DNA of 64,000 nucleotides from Halomonas alkalicola (GTDB lineage Bacteria > Pseudomonadota > Gammaproteobacteria > Pseudomonadales > Halomonadaceae). Numbering within the stretch: the stretch's first letter is position 1; each line of letters starts with the position of its first letter. The notes beneath the pieces are model-generated. The model saw only the letters and a list, made by a program, of their open reading frames with translations, had not been told where the DNA came from and did no database searches. Shown here in pieces: positions 34,957 through 44,800 of the stretch. Made by a program: the position numbers and the translations under genes. The stretch lies in contig NZ_CP131913.1 in assembly GCF_030704205.1 (NCBI RefSeq), positions 3,286,001-3,350,000 of the forward strand, in the 5' to 3' direction.

Positions 34957-36020
34957 GAGGTCCGCGCCCCGCGAATCAGGATGATGGCGAAGGCCGGGGC
35001 GCCGATCAGCGCCGTGACCACGCCGATCGGCAGCACCTGCCCCGGCACCAGGACCCGGGAGAGGATATCCGCGCCGATCAGGAAGACCGCGCCGGCCAGC
35101 GCCGAGGCCGGCACCAGCCGGGTGTGGCGGCTGCCGACCAGGAAACGCATGGCATGGGGAATCACCAGGCCCACGAATCCGATGGCGCCGACCATGGAGA
35201 CCATCACCGCGGTGACCAGGGCCATGGCGCCGATCAGCACGCCGCGTACCCGGTTCACGGCGATGCCCAGCGAGGCGGCGCCGTCGGCACCGAAGGTAAA
35301 GGCGTCCAGCGCCTGCCGGTACCACAGGCAGACCAGCAGGCCGCCCAGCGCCACTGGCAGTCCCAGGACCACGTCGTCCCAGCGCACGCCGGAGAGGTTG
35401 CCCATCAGCCAGAACATGATCCCCCGCGCCTGCTCGGCACTCGCCGACCTGGCAATGATAAAGGCGGTGAGGGCATTGAAGAGCTGCGAGCCGGCGATAC
35501 CGGCGAGGATGATGGCCCCCGCGGCCTGGGCACCGCGTCCGCCCCCGGTGCCGCTGCCGGCGGCCTGGGCGAGCAGCACCACCAGGCCGAAGGCCAGTCC
35601 CGCCCCGGCGAAGGCGCCGAGGGAGAGCGTCAGGGTGCCGGCGCCGAGCCCGGCGATGGTCACCGCCACGGCGCCGGTAGAGGCGCCGGCGGAGATCCCC
35701 ATCAGGAAGGGGTCGGCCAGGGGGTTGCGCAGCAGCGCCTGCAGGACCACGCCGGCCAGGGCCAGCCCGGCGCCGCAACCGGCGGCGAGCAGGGTGCGGC
35801 TGAGCCGATAGTTCCAGACGATGCCGGCATCGATGCGATCGACGGCATAGTCCGCCCCCCAGAGCTGGTTGGCCAGTACCTTGAGGATGGTCTCCACCGG
35901 GATCGCGGTCTCGCCGATGGCGGTACCCGCCATGATGGCGACAAACAGGATCGGTGGCGCCAGCCAGGCCCAGCGCCATGGCAAGCGCACCGCTGGAGAC
36001 AGGGCTATCGACGCATTCAT
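34953..36020 (-). CDS. FecCD-family permease of the second importer
   Basis: A 355-residue permease with about ten helices. Family marks are [40 protein letters not shown] and [19 protein letters not shown]. It overlaps the ATPase gene downstream and the binding-protein gene upstream by 4 bases each, so the three are translated as a unit. It is similar in layout to btuC, but the sequence is clearly distinct, so it is not a recent duplicate. Confidence 0.92.
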   Translation of the reverse strand: MNASIALSPAVRLPWRWAWLAPPILFVAIMAGTAIGETAIPVETILKVLANQLWGADYAVDRIDAGIVWNYRLSRTLLAAGCGAGLALAGVVLQALLRNPLADPFLMGISAGASTGAVAVTIAGLGAGTLTLSLGAFAGAGLAFGLVVLLAQAAGSGTGGGRGAQAAGAIILAGIAGSQLFNALTAFIIARSASAEQARGIMFWLMGNLSGVRWDDVVLGLPVALGGLLVCLWYRQALDAFTFGADGAASLGIAVNRVRGVLIGAMALVTAVMVSMVGAIGFVGLVIPHAMRFLVGSRHTRLVPASALAGAVFLIGADILSRVLVPGQVLPIGVVTALIGAPAFAIILIRGARTS

Positions 36021-37033
36021 CGGTCGAAGGCGAGGGTCGGCAAGGCGTCGACCAGGGTTTCGAGGCCGACGAGGGTGCGCATGGTGGCGCTCATTGCATG
36101 GGCATCCATCTCGATGATGCGGCCGTTGCGTACCGCCGACATCTCCCGGGTCACCGGATCGCTATGCAGAAAGTCGAGCTTTTCGGCGATATCGTCGGCG
36201 GCGAAGCGGCGACGATCCATGCGGGCCACCACGATGATATCCGGGTCGGCCCGGGCGATGGATTCCCAGCCGACGGTAGGCCACTCCTCGTCGGATTCCA
36301 CCACGTTGCGGATGCCCAAGGCGTCCATCATATAGCCCGGCGCGCCGAGGCGGCCGGCGACATAAGGGGCGGCGGAGCGGTCGGGGGAAGAGAACCAGAA
36401 TACCGCCGACAGATCGTCCGGCAGTTCCAGGGCCTCGGCAGCGGCGATGGCAGTCGCCTCGCGCGTTTCCAGCTCGGCCACCAGGGCGTTACCGGCCTCC
36501 TGGACATCGAAGATGGTGGCCAGCTCGCGGATGCCCTTGTAGACCGATTCGGGGGAGAAGGCGGCGGTCCGGGTGCCGTCGCCGCCGGTGCTGTTGTCCT
36601 TGGTATCGCAATCCGCCGGCATCACATAGGTGGCGATGCCCAGCTCGTGAAACTGCTCGCGGGTCGCCACGCTGCCGGTGGGGCCGACATGCCACTCATA
36701 CTGGGCGGCGACGAGCTCGGGGCGGCGGTTGACCACGGCCTCGAAGCTCGGATCGTTGTCGGCCAGGCGCTCGATATCGGCATTGATCTCGCGGAATTCC
36801 GGCAGCACCGGAGTGAACCAGACCGAGGTGCCGGCGACCCGCTCGGCCAGTCCCAGGGCATAGAGGATTTCGGTGGCCGATTGCCCGACGGTAACCGTGC
36901 TTTGCGGTGCGGAGGGGAGGCTGATCTCCATGCCGCAGTTGGTCAGTGTCAGCGGATAATGGGTGTCATTCGACAGGGCGTGAGAGGCGGGAATTATCGA
37001 TAATATGGACAGTAGATGGCGAGCTATTTTCAT
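36017..37033 (-). CDS. Periplasmic substrate-binding protein of the second importer, of the type named F420-0 transporter
   Basis: A 338-residue class III binding protein with a signal peptide to about residue 19 (IPASHA). The opening NCGMEISLPSAPQSTVTVGQ and the stretch GIATYVMPADCDTKD resemble proteins labelled as putative F420-0 transporters, a label that was itself a guess. F420 biosynthesis is not expected in this kind of bacterium. Context (B12 riboswitches on both sides, btu genes adjacent) points to a corrinoid or cobalt ligand. Two cysteines (NCG and ADC) are conserved in that group. Confidence 0.8.
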   Translation of the reverse strand: MKIARHLLSILSIIPASHALSNDTHYPLTLTNCGMEISLPSAPQSTVTVGQSATEILYALGLAERVAGTSVWFTPVLPEFREINADIERLADNDPSFEAVVNRRPELVAAQYEWHVGPTGSVATREQFHELGIATYVMPADCDTKDNSTGGDGTRTAAFSPESVYKGIRELATIFDVQEAGNALVAELETREATAIAAAEALELPDDLSAVFWFSSPDRSAAPYVAGRLGAPGYMMDALGIRNVVESDEEWPTVGWESIARADPDIIVVARMDRRRFAADDIAEKLDFLHSDPVTREMSAVRNGRIIEMDAHAMSATMRTLVGLETLVDALPTLAFDR

Positions 37034-37073
37034 GAGATTGAGTCCGATAATGTTTGGATACTGATCGTTGGTA

Positions 37074-37094
37074 TTTCGCTAATTATTGGCGAAA
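37074..37094. promoter_or_regulatory. 21-bp palindrome upstream of the second importer
   Basis: TTTCGC-TAATTATTG-GCGAAA is symmetrical over 21 bases with a single mismatched pair. It lies 41-61 bases before the start of the substrate-binding protein gene, in an AT-rich promoter-like stretch. No match to Fur or Zur consensus is clear to me. Confidence 0.5.
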
Positions 37095-37254
37095 AACCGA
37101 TAAGTCATCCGCCAGTGTTATGGTCATGCCGTGATGGATCCCGCCGCTCTCGCCGGGGAGTCGGTGCAAGCGGCGAAGATCATGGAGGAAGTCGGCACAA
37201 GAAAACAAGCCCGGTTCCCGCCGGTGTGGTTCTTGCTTTAGGATGGCCCGACTG

Positions 37255-37462
37255 AGAATGGGTGCCCCTGTCCTGGAGGAAGTTGGCCAGGGGATAATCG
37301 GGAAGTATGGTGAGGCCTCGCGCCGATCCCATCGCTGCCCCCGCAACGGTAATGAGTGAAACGCCTGCGACGACCACTGGCATCCGCCGGGAAGGTGCAG
37401 GCGACGGCACGGCGCCGAGACGATCTGCGCCAGGCCCTCCTCGAGCCCGGAGACCGGCCCAT
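37255..37462 (+). promoter_or_regulatory. Cobalamin riboswitch upstream of the corrin-ring operon
   Basis: Conserved pieces in order: ATAATCGGGAAGTATGGTG, the core GCTGCCCCCGCAACGGT (37334-37350), ACCACTGGC with GGGAAGGTG as the B12 box region, and AGCCCGGAGACCGGCC (37444-37459). A weak promoter (TTCCCG, 18 bases, TAGGAT at 37239-37244) precedes it. A GGTGC/GCACC hairpin near 37484-37499 could be part of the expression platform. The rest of the 559-base gap back to 37034 holds only the palindrome and AT-rich promoter sequence. Confidence 0.92.
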
Positions 37463-37592
37463 TATTTCGTTCATCCGGTAACGGTGCGGTGGGCACCGGG
37501 GATAGTCTGCCTGTGATTCCTTTCCTAGCTCCCCGTCGGGGGCCGCGGCTGGTCGTGTGCCAGGCCCCGATGCCCGGTCGGGCGGTGGTGCC

Positions 37593-39362
37593 ATGACCCC
37601 CGTGGCCGAGTTCCCCTTCGTCGCCGTGGTCGGCCAGCCGGCCCTCAAGACCGCCCTGCTGCTCAACGCCATCGACCCCCGGGGGGGGGGTGTGCTGATC
37701 AGCGGCCCCCGCGGCAGCGCCAAGTCCACCCTGGCCCGGGCGCTGGCGGCGATCCTCCCCGATACCGCCGAGGGGCGCCGGCCGCCCTTCGTCACCCTGC
37801 CGCTGGGCGCCAGCGAGGAGCGCCTGACCGGCAGCCTGGACCTGCAGCGGGTGCTGTCCGAGCGCGAGGCGGCCTTCCAGCCGGGGCTGCTGGCCAGGGC
37901 GGACGGCGGGGTGCTTTACGTCGACGAGGTCAACCTGCTGCCGGACGCCCTGGTGGACCTGCTGCTCGACGCGGCGGCCAGCGGCGTCAACAGCGTCGAA
38001 CGCGACGGCATCAGCCACCGCCATCCCGCCCGCTTCGCCCTGATCGGCACCATGAACCCGGACGAGGGGGAGCTGCGCCCCCAGTTGCTCGACCGCTTCG
38101 GCCTCTGCCTCGAGCTCGAGGCGACGGTGGGTGTCGAGGAGCGCATCGCCATCCTGCGCCAGCGGGAGGCCTTCGACCGCGACCCCGAGAGCGTGTTGGC
38201 GAGCCATGCCGAGGCCCAGGCGGCGCTGACCCACCGCCTGAGCCAGGCGCAGCAGAGGCTTGCCGAGGTGACCACCGACGCCTGGGGCTACGAGCATATC
38301 GCCCGGGGTTGCGAGGCCGCCGGCGTCGAGGGCCTGCGCGCGGACGTGACCTGGCATCGGGCGGCCCGGGCCCATGCCGCCTGGCGCGGCGCGACCACGG
38401 TGACCCGGGAGGACCTGGACACCGTCGCGCCCTGGGTGCTGGCCCATCGCCGTACCCGGGAGCCCCGGCCCGATCACACGCCGCCGTCCGGTGGCCCGGG
38501 CGGGCAGGGCGGCTCCGATGGCGGGGCGGACGGAGGCGCCGCGCCCGGCGACGGCCAGGGCGGTCCGGCCGGAGACGGGCAGTGGGGCGCCATGCCACCG
38601 CTGGCCCAGCCGAGCGTCGGCGTTCCGGCCCAGGCGTTGCCGGCGACCGAGGCGCCGGCCCGCGATGCCGCTACGTCGCCAGTGGCGACAGCGCCGCGGG
38701 GGACCTGGCCGCAGGGCGGGCCGGGTCGGCAGCGTTCCGGTGGCGAGGCCAGGCCGCGCCGGCCGGACTGGTTCGCCACCCTGGTCGCCAACCGTGGCCA
38801 CTGGCCCTGGCGGGAACTGCGCTATCGCCGGGGCCGCGGCGGCCGGCCGCTGGTGCACCTGGTGCTGCTGGACACCTCCGCCTCCACCCTGGGTGGCCGG
38901 CGGCTGGGCCGCGCCAAGGGGCTGGTGGAGCGGCTGGGGCGCGAGGCCTACGCCGCCCGGGAGCAACTGGCGGTGCTGGGCTTCGGCAACGACGGCGTCA
39001 CGGAGCTGGTGTCGCGGCGTCGTGCCCCCAAGGCGCTGCCCGGGCGGCTCGAGGCCGCCGGCGGTGGCGGCGGCACGCCGCTGCGCGAGGCGATCCAGCA
39101 CGCGGCGCGGCTGATTCGCCGGTGGCGCCGGCAGGACGCCGGCCTGCGGGTGCGCACCTACCTGATCACCGACGGGCGCACCCGCCAGCCCCTCGACGGC
39201 CTGCCGTCGCTGGGGGAGTGCGTGGTCGTGGATACCGAAGCGGCCGCCGTCAAGCGCGGCCGCGGCGCGCTAATCGCCGCGCAACTGGGCGCCCGTTATC
39301 ACCCCCTGTCCTGCGGTGGAGCGTCCAGTAGAGAGTCCCTTGGAGAGTCGGCCCATGGCTAA
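37593..39362 (+). CDS. ChlI/ChlD-type chelatase subunit (AAA ATPase fused to VWA domain), probable cobalt chelatase partner
   Basis: A 589-residue protein. Residues 1-280 are an AAA+ domain with Walker A GPRGSAKST (38-46) and Walker B LYVDEVNLL. Residues about 290-390 are a Gly/Pro-rich linker. The C-terminal VWA domain has a MIDAS motif DTSAS (427-431). It resembles fused magnesium-chelatase I and D subunits. With cobN in the same operon and no cobS/cobT, it probably powers cobalt insertion. A C5G9 tract lies in codons 28-33. It is the first gene after the second riboswitch. Confidence 0.88.
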   Translation: MTPVAEFPFVAVVGQPALKTALLLNAIDPRGGGVLISGPRGSAKSTLARALAAILPDTAEGRRPPFVTLPLGASEERLTGSLDLQRVLSEREAAFQPGLLARADGGVLYVDEVNLLPDALVDLLLDAAASGVNSVERDGISHRHPARFALIGTMNPDEGELRPQLLDRFGLCLELEATVGVEERIAILRQREAFDRDPESVLASHAEAQAALTHRLSQAQQRLAEVTTDAWGYEHIARGCEAAGVEGLRADVTWHRAARAHAAWRGATTVTREDLDTVAPWVLAHRRTREPRPDHTPPSGGPGGQGGSDGGADGGAAPGDGQGGPAGDGQWGAMPPLAQPSVGVPAQALPATEAPARDAATSPVATAPRGTWPQGGPGRQRSGGEARPRRPDWFATLVANRGHWPWRELRYRRGRGGRPLVHLVLLDTSASTLGGRRLGRAKGLVERLGREAYAAREQLAVLGFGNDGVTELVSRRRAPKALPGRLEAAGGGGGTPLREAIQHAARLIRRWRRQDAGLRVRTYLITDGRTRQPLDGLPSLGECVVVDTEAAAVKRGRGALIAAQLGARYHPLSCGGASSRESLGESAHG

Positions 39363-40731
39363 GCCAAGCGAGGCGGCGAGCGCCGCCTGTCCCGCCCTCT
39401 TTATCGCCGCCCCGGCCTCGGGGCAGGGTAAGACCACGGTGACCGCATCCCTGGCCCGGCTGCTGCGCAACCGGGGCCAGGTGGTGCGGGTCTTCAAGAC
39501 CGGCCCCGACTACCTGGACCCGCGGGTGCTGGCCCAGGCCTCCGGGCGGCCGGTGGACCCCCTCGACCTGTGGATGGCCGGCGAGGCCGATTGCCGCCGG
39601 CGCCTGTACGAGGCCGCCCGGGAGGCGGACCTGATCCTGGTGGAGGGCGCCATGGGCCTGTTCGATGGCGAGCCCTCCAGCGCCGACCTGGCGGCGTTGT
39701 TCGACCTGCCGCTGGCCATCGTCATGGACGTCAAGGGCATGGCCCAGACCGCGGCGGCGCTGGTGGCCGGCCTGGCGGGGTTCCGCGATGACGTGCGCAT
39801 CGCCGGCCTGATCGCCAACGCCTGCGGCTCGCCGCGCCACCGGGAGTTGATCGAGGCCGCGCTGCCGGCCGAGATTCCGCTGCTGGCCGCGGTGCCCCGG
39901 GATGCCGCCCTGGCCCTGCCGGAGCGCCACCTGGGGCTGGTCCAGGCCGAGGAGATCCGCGACGACCTGGAGGCCCGCTTCGAGGCCGGCGCCGCGGCGC
40001 TGGAGGCCGAGGGGCTGGCGGAGGCGCTGCTGGCGCTGCCGCCGGTCACCTTCGCGGCGCCGCCTGAGGCCGCCGCGGCGCCCCTGCCGTCGTTGCGGGG
40101 CCGGATCATTGGCGTGGCCCGGGACGCGGCCTTCAGTTTCATCTACCAGGCCAACCTGGAGCTGCTGGAGCGCATGGGCGCGAGCCTGCGCTTCTTCTCG
40201 CCGCTCACCGATAGCCGCTTGCCGCCCTGCGATGCGCTCTGGCTGCCGGGGGGCTACCCGGAGCTGCACGCCGCGCGGCTGGCGGCGAACGCGCCGATGC
40301 GCGAGGCGATCCAGGGCTTCTTCGCCGCCGACAAGCCGATCCTCGCCGAATGCGGCGGCCTGCTCTACTGCCTGGAGAGCCTGACCGACGTGGACGGCGA
40401 GACCCACGCCATGCTGGGGCTACTGCCCGGCCGGGGCGCCATGCGCGGGCGGCGTGGCTGCCAGGGCATGCAGACCGCCGAGCTGCCGGAGGGGCCGGTG
40501 CGCGGCCACGCCCACCACCGCTCGGTGGCGGAAGGCACGCCTGCGCCCATCGCCTTCGGCCGGCGCCAGCGCCACCCCGCGCCGGGGGAGGCCATCTATC
40601 GTGAGCGTGGCCTCACGGCCACCTATCTGCACCTCTACTTCCCCGATAACCCCGATGCCCTGGCCCGACTGTTAACGGCGAGCGGGCGGCCGGCATGCGC
40701 GATCATAGAAACCGAGGAGTCCCACGGATGA
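39355..40731 (+). CDS. cobB: CobB, (hydrogeno)byrinate a,c-diamide synthase
   Basis: Amidates the a and c side chains of hydrogenobyrinic acid using glutamine and ATP. The 458-residue product has the N-terminal P-loop-like PASGQGKTTVT and KTGPDYLDP, and a C-terminal class I glutaminase domain with nucleophile in ILAECGGLLY (C333). It overlaps the chelatase gene by 8 bases and cobW by 4, so it is firmly in the operon. The aerobic substrate is inferred from cobN and cobG nearby; CbiA is the anaerobic equivalent. Confidence 0.95.
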   Translation: MAKPSEAASAACPALFIAAPASGQGKTTVTASLARLLRNRGQVVRVFKTGPDYLDPRVLAQASGRPVDPLDLWMAGEADCRRRLYEAAREADLILVEGAMGLFDGEPSSADLAALFDLPLAIVMDVKGMAQTAAALVAGLAGFRDDVRIAGLIANACGSPRHRELIEAALPAEIPLLAAVPRDAALALPERHLGLVQAEEIRDDLEARFEAGAAALEAEGLAEALLALPPVTFAAPPEAAAAPLPSLRGRIIGVARDAAFSFIYQANLELLERMGASLRFFSPLTDSRLPPCDALWLPGGYPELHAARLAANAPMREAIQGFFAADKPILAECGGLLYCLESLTDVDGETHAMLGLLPGRGAMRGRRGCQGMQTAELPEGPVRGHAHHRSVAEGTPAPIAFGRRQRHPAPGEAIYRERGLTATYLHLYFPDNPDALARLLTASGRPACAIIETEESHG

Positions 40732-41858
40732 ACCTGAACAAGATCCCCGCCACGGTGGTGACCGGCTTCCTGGGCAGCGGCAAGACGACCCTGCTGGCCG
40801 GCCTGCTGCGCCAGGTCACCGGCAAGCGCATCGCCGTTATTGTCAACGAGTTCGGCGAGCAGGATATCGACTCCAGCCTGCTGCGCGGCTGCGCCCTGGG
40901 TTGTGACGAGGAGGGGGAAGGCGCCCCCGTGGAGCTCGAGCGCGGCATCTATGAGCTGGCCAACGGCTGCATCTGCTGCACCGTGGAGGAGGAGTTCTTG
41001 CCGGTGATGAAGCAGCTGGTGGCCCGCCGCGACGATATCGACCATATCCTCATCGAGACCAGCGGCCTGGCCCTGCCCAAGCCGCTGGTGCAGGCCTTCA
41101 ACTGGCCGGAGGTGCGCCAGCACTGCACCGTGGACGCCATCATCACCGTGATCGACGGCCCGGCGGTGGCCGCCGGCCGCTACGCCAGCGACGTCGACAA
41201 GGTGGAGGCCCAGCGCCGGGCCGACGAGAGCCTGGATCACGACCCCAGCCTGCGCGAGCTGCTCGACGACCAGCTCAGCGCCGCCGACCTGGTGCTGGTC
41301 ACCAAGACCGACCTGCTCGCCCCGGATGAGCGGGCCCGGGTGGAGGCGCTGGTCGCCCAGCGGGTGCCGGCCTCGGTCAAGACCCTGTTTATCGACCAGC
41401 GTGCCTATGGCAACGGTAACGGCGATGGCAACGGCGACACGCGGGCCCAGCTGGAGGCCCTGATGGGCATCGGCGCGGCCAGCGAAGAGCATATCGACCG
41501 CATCGACAACCACCACGATCGCCACCACGCCGAGGGGGCCCACCACGACCACGCCCACGATCACTTCGACTCCTGCGTGATCCGCCTGGGCGAGGTGGAC
41601 GGCGAGGCCCTGGCGGCGCGCCTCCAGGCGCTGCTGCAGGGCCACGAGATCTACCGGGCCAAGGGCTTCGCGGCCCTGCCGGGCAAGCCCATGCGGCGAG
41701 TGATCCAGGCCGTGGGCGAGCGCCTCGACGGCTACTTCGACCGCCTCTGGACGCCGGATGAGCCGCGGGAGACCCAGCTGGTGATCATCGGCAAGGGGCT
41801 GAATAGCGAGGCCCTGCATGCCGCCCTGGCGGGCGCCGAGATCGCGACGGCGCCCTGA
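40728..41858 (+). CDS. cobW: CobW, COG0523 metallochaperone GTPase
   Basis: A 376-residue GTPase with Walker A GFLGSGKTT (13-21), the metal-binding CxCC motif (C81-I-C-C84) and a histidine-rich loop near residues 255-275 (NHHDRHH, HHDHAHDH). CobW proteins deliver metal, and the co-operonic position before cobN suggests cobalt supply to the chelatase. The stop overlaps the cobN start. Confidence 0.94.
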   Translation: MNLNKIPATVVTGFLGSGKTTLLAGLLRQVTGKRIAVIVNEFGEQDIDSSLLRGCALGCDEEGEGAPVELERGIYELANGCICCTVEEEFLPVMKQLVARRDDIDHILIETSGLALPKPLVQAFNWPEVRQHCTVDAIITVIDGPAVAAGRYASDVDKVEAQRRADESLDHDPSLRELLDDQLSAADLVLVTKTDLLAPDERARVEALVAQRVPASVKTLFIDQRAYGNGNGDGNGDTRAQLEALMGIGAASEEHIDRIDNHHDRHHAEGAHHDHAHDHFDSCVIRLGEVDGEALAARLQALLQGHEIYRAKGFAALPGKPMRRVIQAVGERLDGYFDRLWTPDEPRETQLVIIGKGLNSEALHAALAGAEIATAP

Positions 41859-44800
41859 TGCACCTCTTCGCCGCCAAGCCCGGGGGCTTCGTCGACGACG
41901 AGGGCATCGTCGACCTGCAGCAGAGCCCCGCCGAGGTCGTCATCCTGTCCGCCGCCGACAGCAGCCTGTCGGCCCTGGCCCAGGCGGTGGAGCGCCTGGA
42001 TGGGGCGGGCGGCGAGGACTTTCCCTCTCTGCGCCTGGCCAACTGGATGAACCTGGTCAAGCCCGCCGCCTATGACCTCTACGAGGATCGGGTGCTGGAC
42101 GAGGCGCGGCTGGTGATCGTCTCGCTGCTGGGCGGCAGCGGCTACTGGCGCTACGGCTTCGAGCGGCTGCAGGCCTGGGCGGCCGCCGATAAGCGCCGCC
42201 AGTTGATCCTGGTGCCGGGCTGCGATGCCCCGGACGACGATCTGCTGGCGGCCTCCAGCGTCCCCGTCGCCTTGGCCCACCGGGTCTGGCGCTACCTTCG
42301 GGAGGGGGGCGTGGACAACGCCGAGCAACTGCTGCGTTGTGTCGGTGCGGAATGTCTGGGGCTGCCCCTGGCGTGGCGCGAACCCAGGCCCCTTCCCGCG
42401 GCGCTGCTCTACGACCCCCACACGGTGGGCCGGCAGGAGGCGACCCTGAGCGAATGGCGGAAACGCCAGGTTCCCGAGCGCCCGGTCTGCCTGCTGCTCT
42501 TCTATCGCAGCCATCTGCAGGGCGCCAATATCGATGTGCTGGATGGCCTGATCGCGGCGCTCGAGGCCCAGGGCCTGGCGCCCCTGGCGGTGGCCGTGGC
42601 CTCGCTCAAGGAGTCGGCCTGCCTGGCCTTCGTCAATCACCTGATCGAGGCGACCGGTGCGGGCCTGGTGATCAATACCACCGGCTTCTCCGTCAATCGT
42701 CATACGGACGACGGCGAGGCCCTCGGCGAGGCGGAGCTCGAACAGGAGCTCGCGGGACTCTTCGTCGGCCGGCCGGTGGTGCTGCAGGCGATCCTGGCCA
42801 GCAGCACCGAAGAGGACTGGCGGGCCGAGGCCGGCGGCCTGCGCAGCCGCGACCTGGCCATGCAGGTGGTGCTGCCGGAGATGGATGGCCGCATCCTGAC
42901 CCGGGCGGTGGGCTTCAAGAGCGAGGCCCACTACAGCGAGCGCTGTCAGCTGTCGGTGGTGCGCCACGCCCTGCATCCGGAGCGCGCCGCCTTCGTCGCC
43001 CGGCTGGCGCGGCGCTTCTGTGACCTGCGACACAGGCCGAACCGAGAGAAACGCCTGGCGCTGGTGCTGGCCAACTACCCCAACCGCGACGGGCGCATCG
43101 GCAACGGCGTCGGCCTGGATACCCCGGCCTCGACGGTCGCCATCCTGCGGGCCCTGGCCGGGGCGGGCTATCCGGTGAGTGAGGTGCCGGAGGACGGCGA
43201 CGCCCTGACCCGGTGGCTGCAGGGCGGCGTCACCAATGCTCGCGAGGCCCTGGACGGGCGCCCCTGCTGGCAGAGTATCGCCGTCGACGACTACCTGGCC
43301 TGGTTCCGGACCCTGCCGGAGGCCCTTCAAGAGACGGTGTGGACGCGCTGGGGGCCGCCCGGCGCGGACCCCAAGTACCGCCAGGGCCGGCTGATGATCG
43401 CCGGGATCCGCCTGGGGGAGACCTTCGTCGGTATCCAGCCGGAGCGCGACATCAGTGAAGGGCCTGGAGCTGACCTCACCAAGAGCTACCACGATAGCGA
43501 GCTGGCGCCGCCCCATAGCTACCTGGCCTTCTATCTCTGGCTGCGCGAGCACTACCGGGTGGACGCGGTGATCCATGTCGGCAAGCACGGCAACCTGGAG
43601 TGGCTGCCGGGCAAGAGCACGGCGCTCTCCGCCGACTGCTGGCCGGAGGTCGCCTTGGGGCCGCTGCCGCACTTCTATCCCTTTATCGTCGACGACCCGG
43701 GGGAGGGCGCCCAGGCCAAGCGCCGCAGCCAGGCGGTGATCATCGATCACCTGATGCCGCCGCTGGCCCGCGCCGAGCTCTACGGCGCCATGGCCGAACT
43801 CGAGGCGCTGACCGACGAGTACTACCAGGCACTCGGCATGGACCCGCGCCGCGAGACCCTGCTGCGCGAGCGGATCCTGGCCCATCTGCGCGACACCGGG
43901 ATCGACCGGGAGCTGGCCCAGGGCGGGGATGGCACCGAGGGTGACACGGATAACGAGCGCCTGCTTAACGAGCTGGATACCTACCTGTGCGATATCAAGG
44001 AGGCGCAGATCCGCCACGGCCTCCATGTGCTGGGCAGCCTGCCGCCACGGGATAAGCGGGCCGGGACCCTGGTCGCCATCCTGCGCCTGCCGCGGGGTGA
44101 ATCGCCGGCCCAGCGCGGCCTGCTGCATAACCTGGCCGCCGACCTGGGGCTGCCGCCGGAGTTCGACCCCCTGGCGGCCGGGGCCGAGCCCTGGCAGGGG
44201 CCACGGCCGCCGGCCCTGGCCGCGCTGGCCGATGCCCCCTGGCGCAGCGCCGCCGATACCCGCGAGCGCCTGGAGCGCCTCGCCCATCGGCTGGTGGAGA
44301 CACACGTTCTGGAGGAGGGCTGCCTGGCGACCCTGGCCCGCGACTACCCGGCCACCGCCGAACAGTGCCGCCATGCCCGGGAGCGGCTCTGGGCCGATAT
44401 GCAACGCGGCGCCGAGATGGAGCTCCAGTCGCTGCTGGATGGCCTGGCGGGGCGCTTCGTGCCCCCCGGGCCGAGCGGCGCCCCCAGCCGCGGGCGCCTC
44501 GACGTGCTGCCCACCGGGCGCAACTTCTTCGGCGTCGACAACCGCGCCATTCCGTCGCCGGCCGCCTGGTCCCTGGGCGAGGCCTCGGCCCAGGCCTTTG
44601 TCGAGCGCTACCTGCAGGATCACGGCGACTACCCGCGCCGCCTGGGCCTGTCGATCTGGGGCACCGCCACCATGCGCACCGGCGGCGACGATATCGCCCA
44701 GGCCTTCGCGCTGATGGGCGTGCGGCCGATCTGGTCGCTGGGCTCCCGGCGGGTGATCGATATCGAGGTGATTCCCGCCATGCTGCTGCAGCGGCCCCGG

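Noticed and set aside
37050..37095. A Fur box upstream of the second importer.
   Set aside because: GATAATGTTTGGATACTGA starts like the consensus but fails over the rest of the 19 bases.
37034..37255. A third cobalamin riboswitch, on the minus strand, for the second importer.
   Set aside because: The minus strand shows none of the conserved core (no GCCCCCGC or B12 box in order), only a palindrome and AT-rich sequence.
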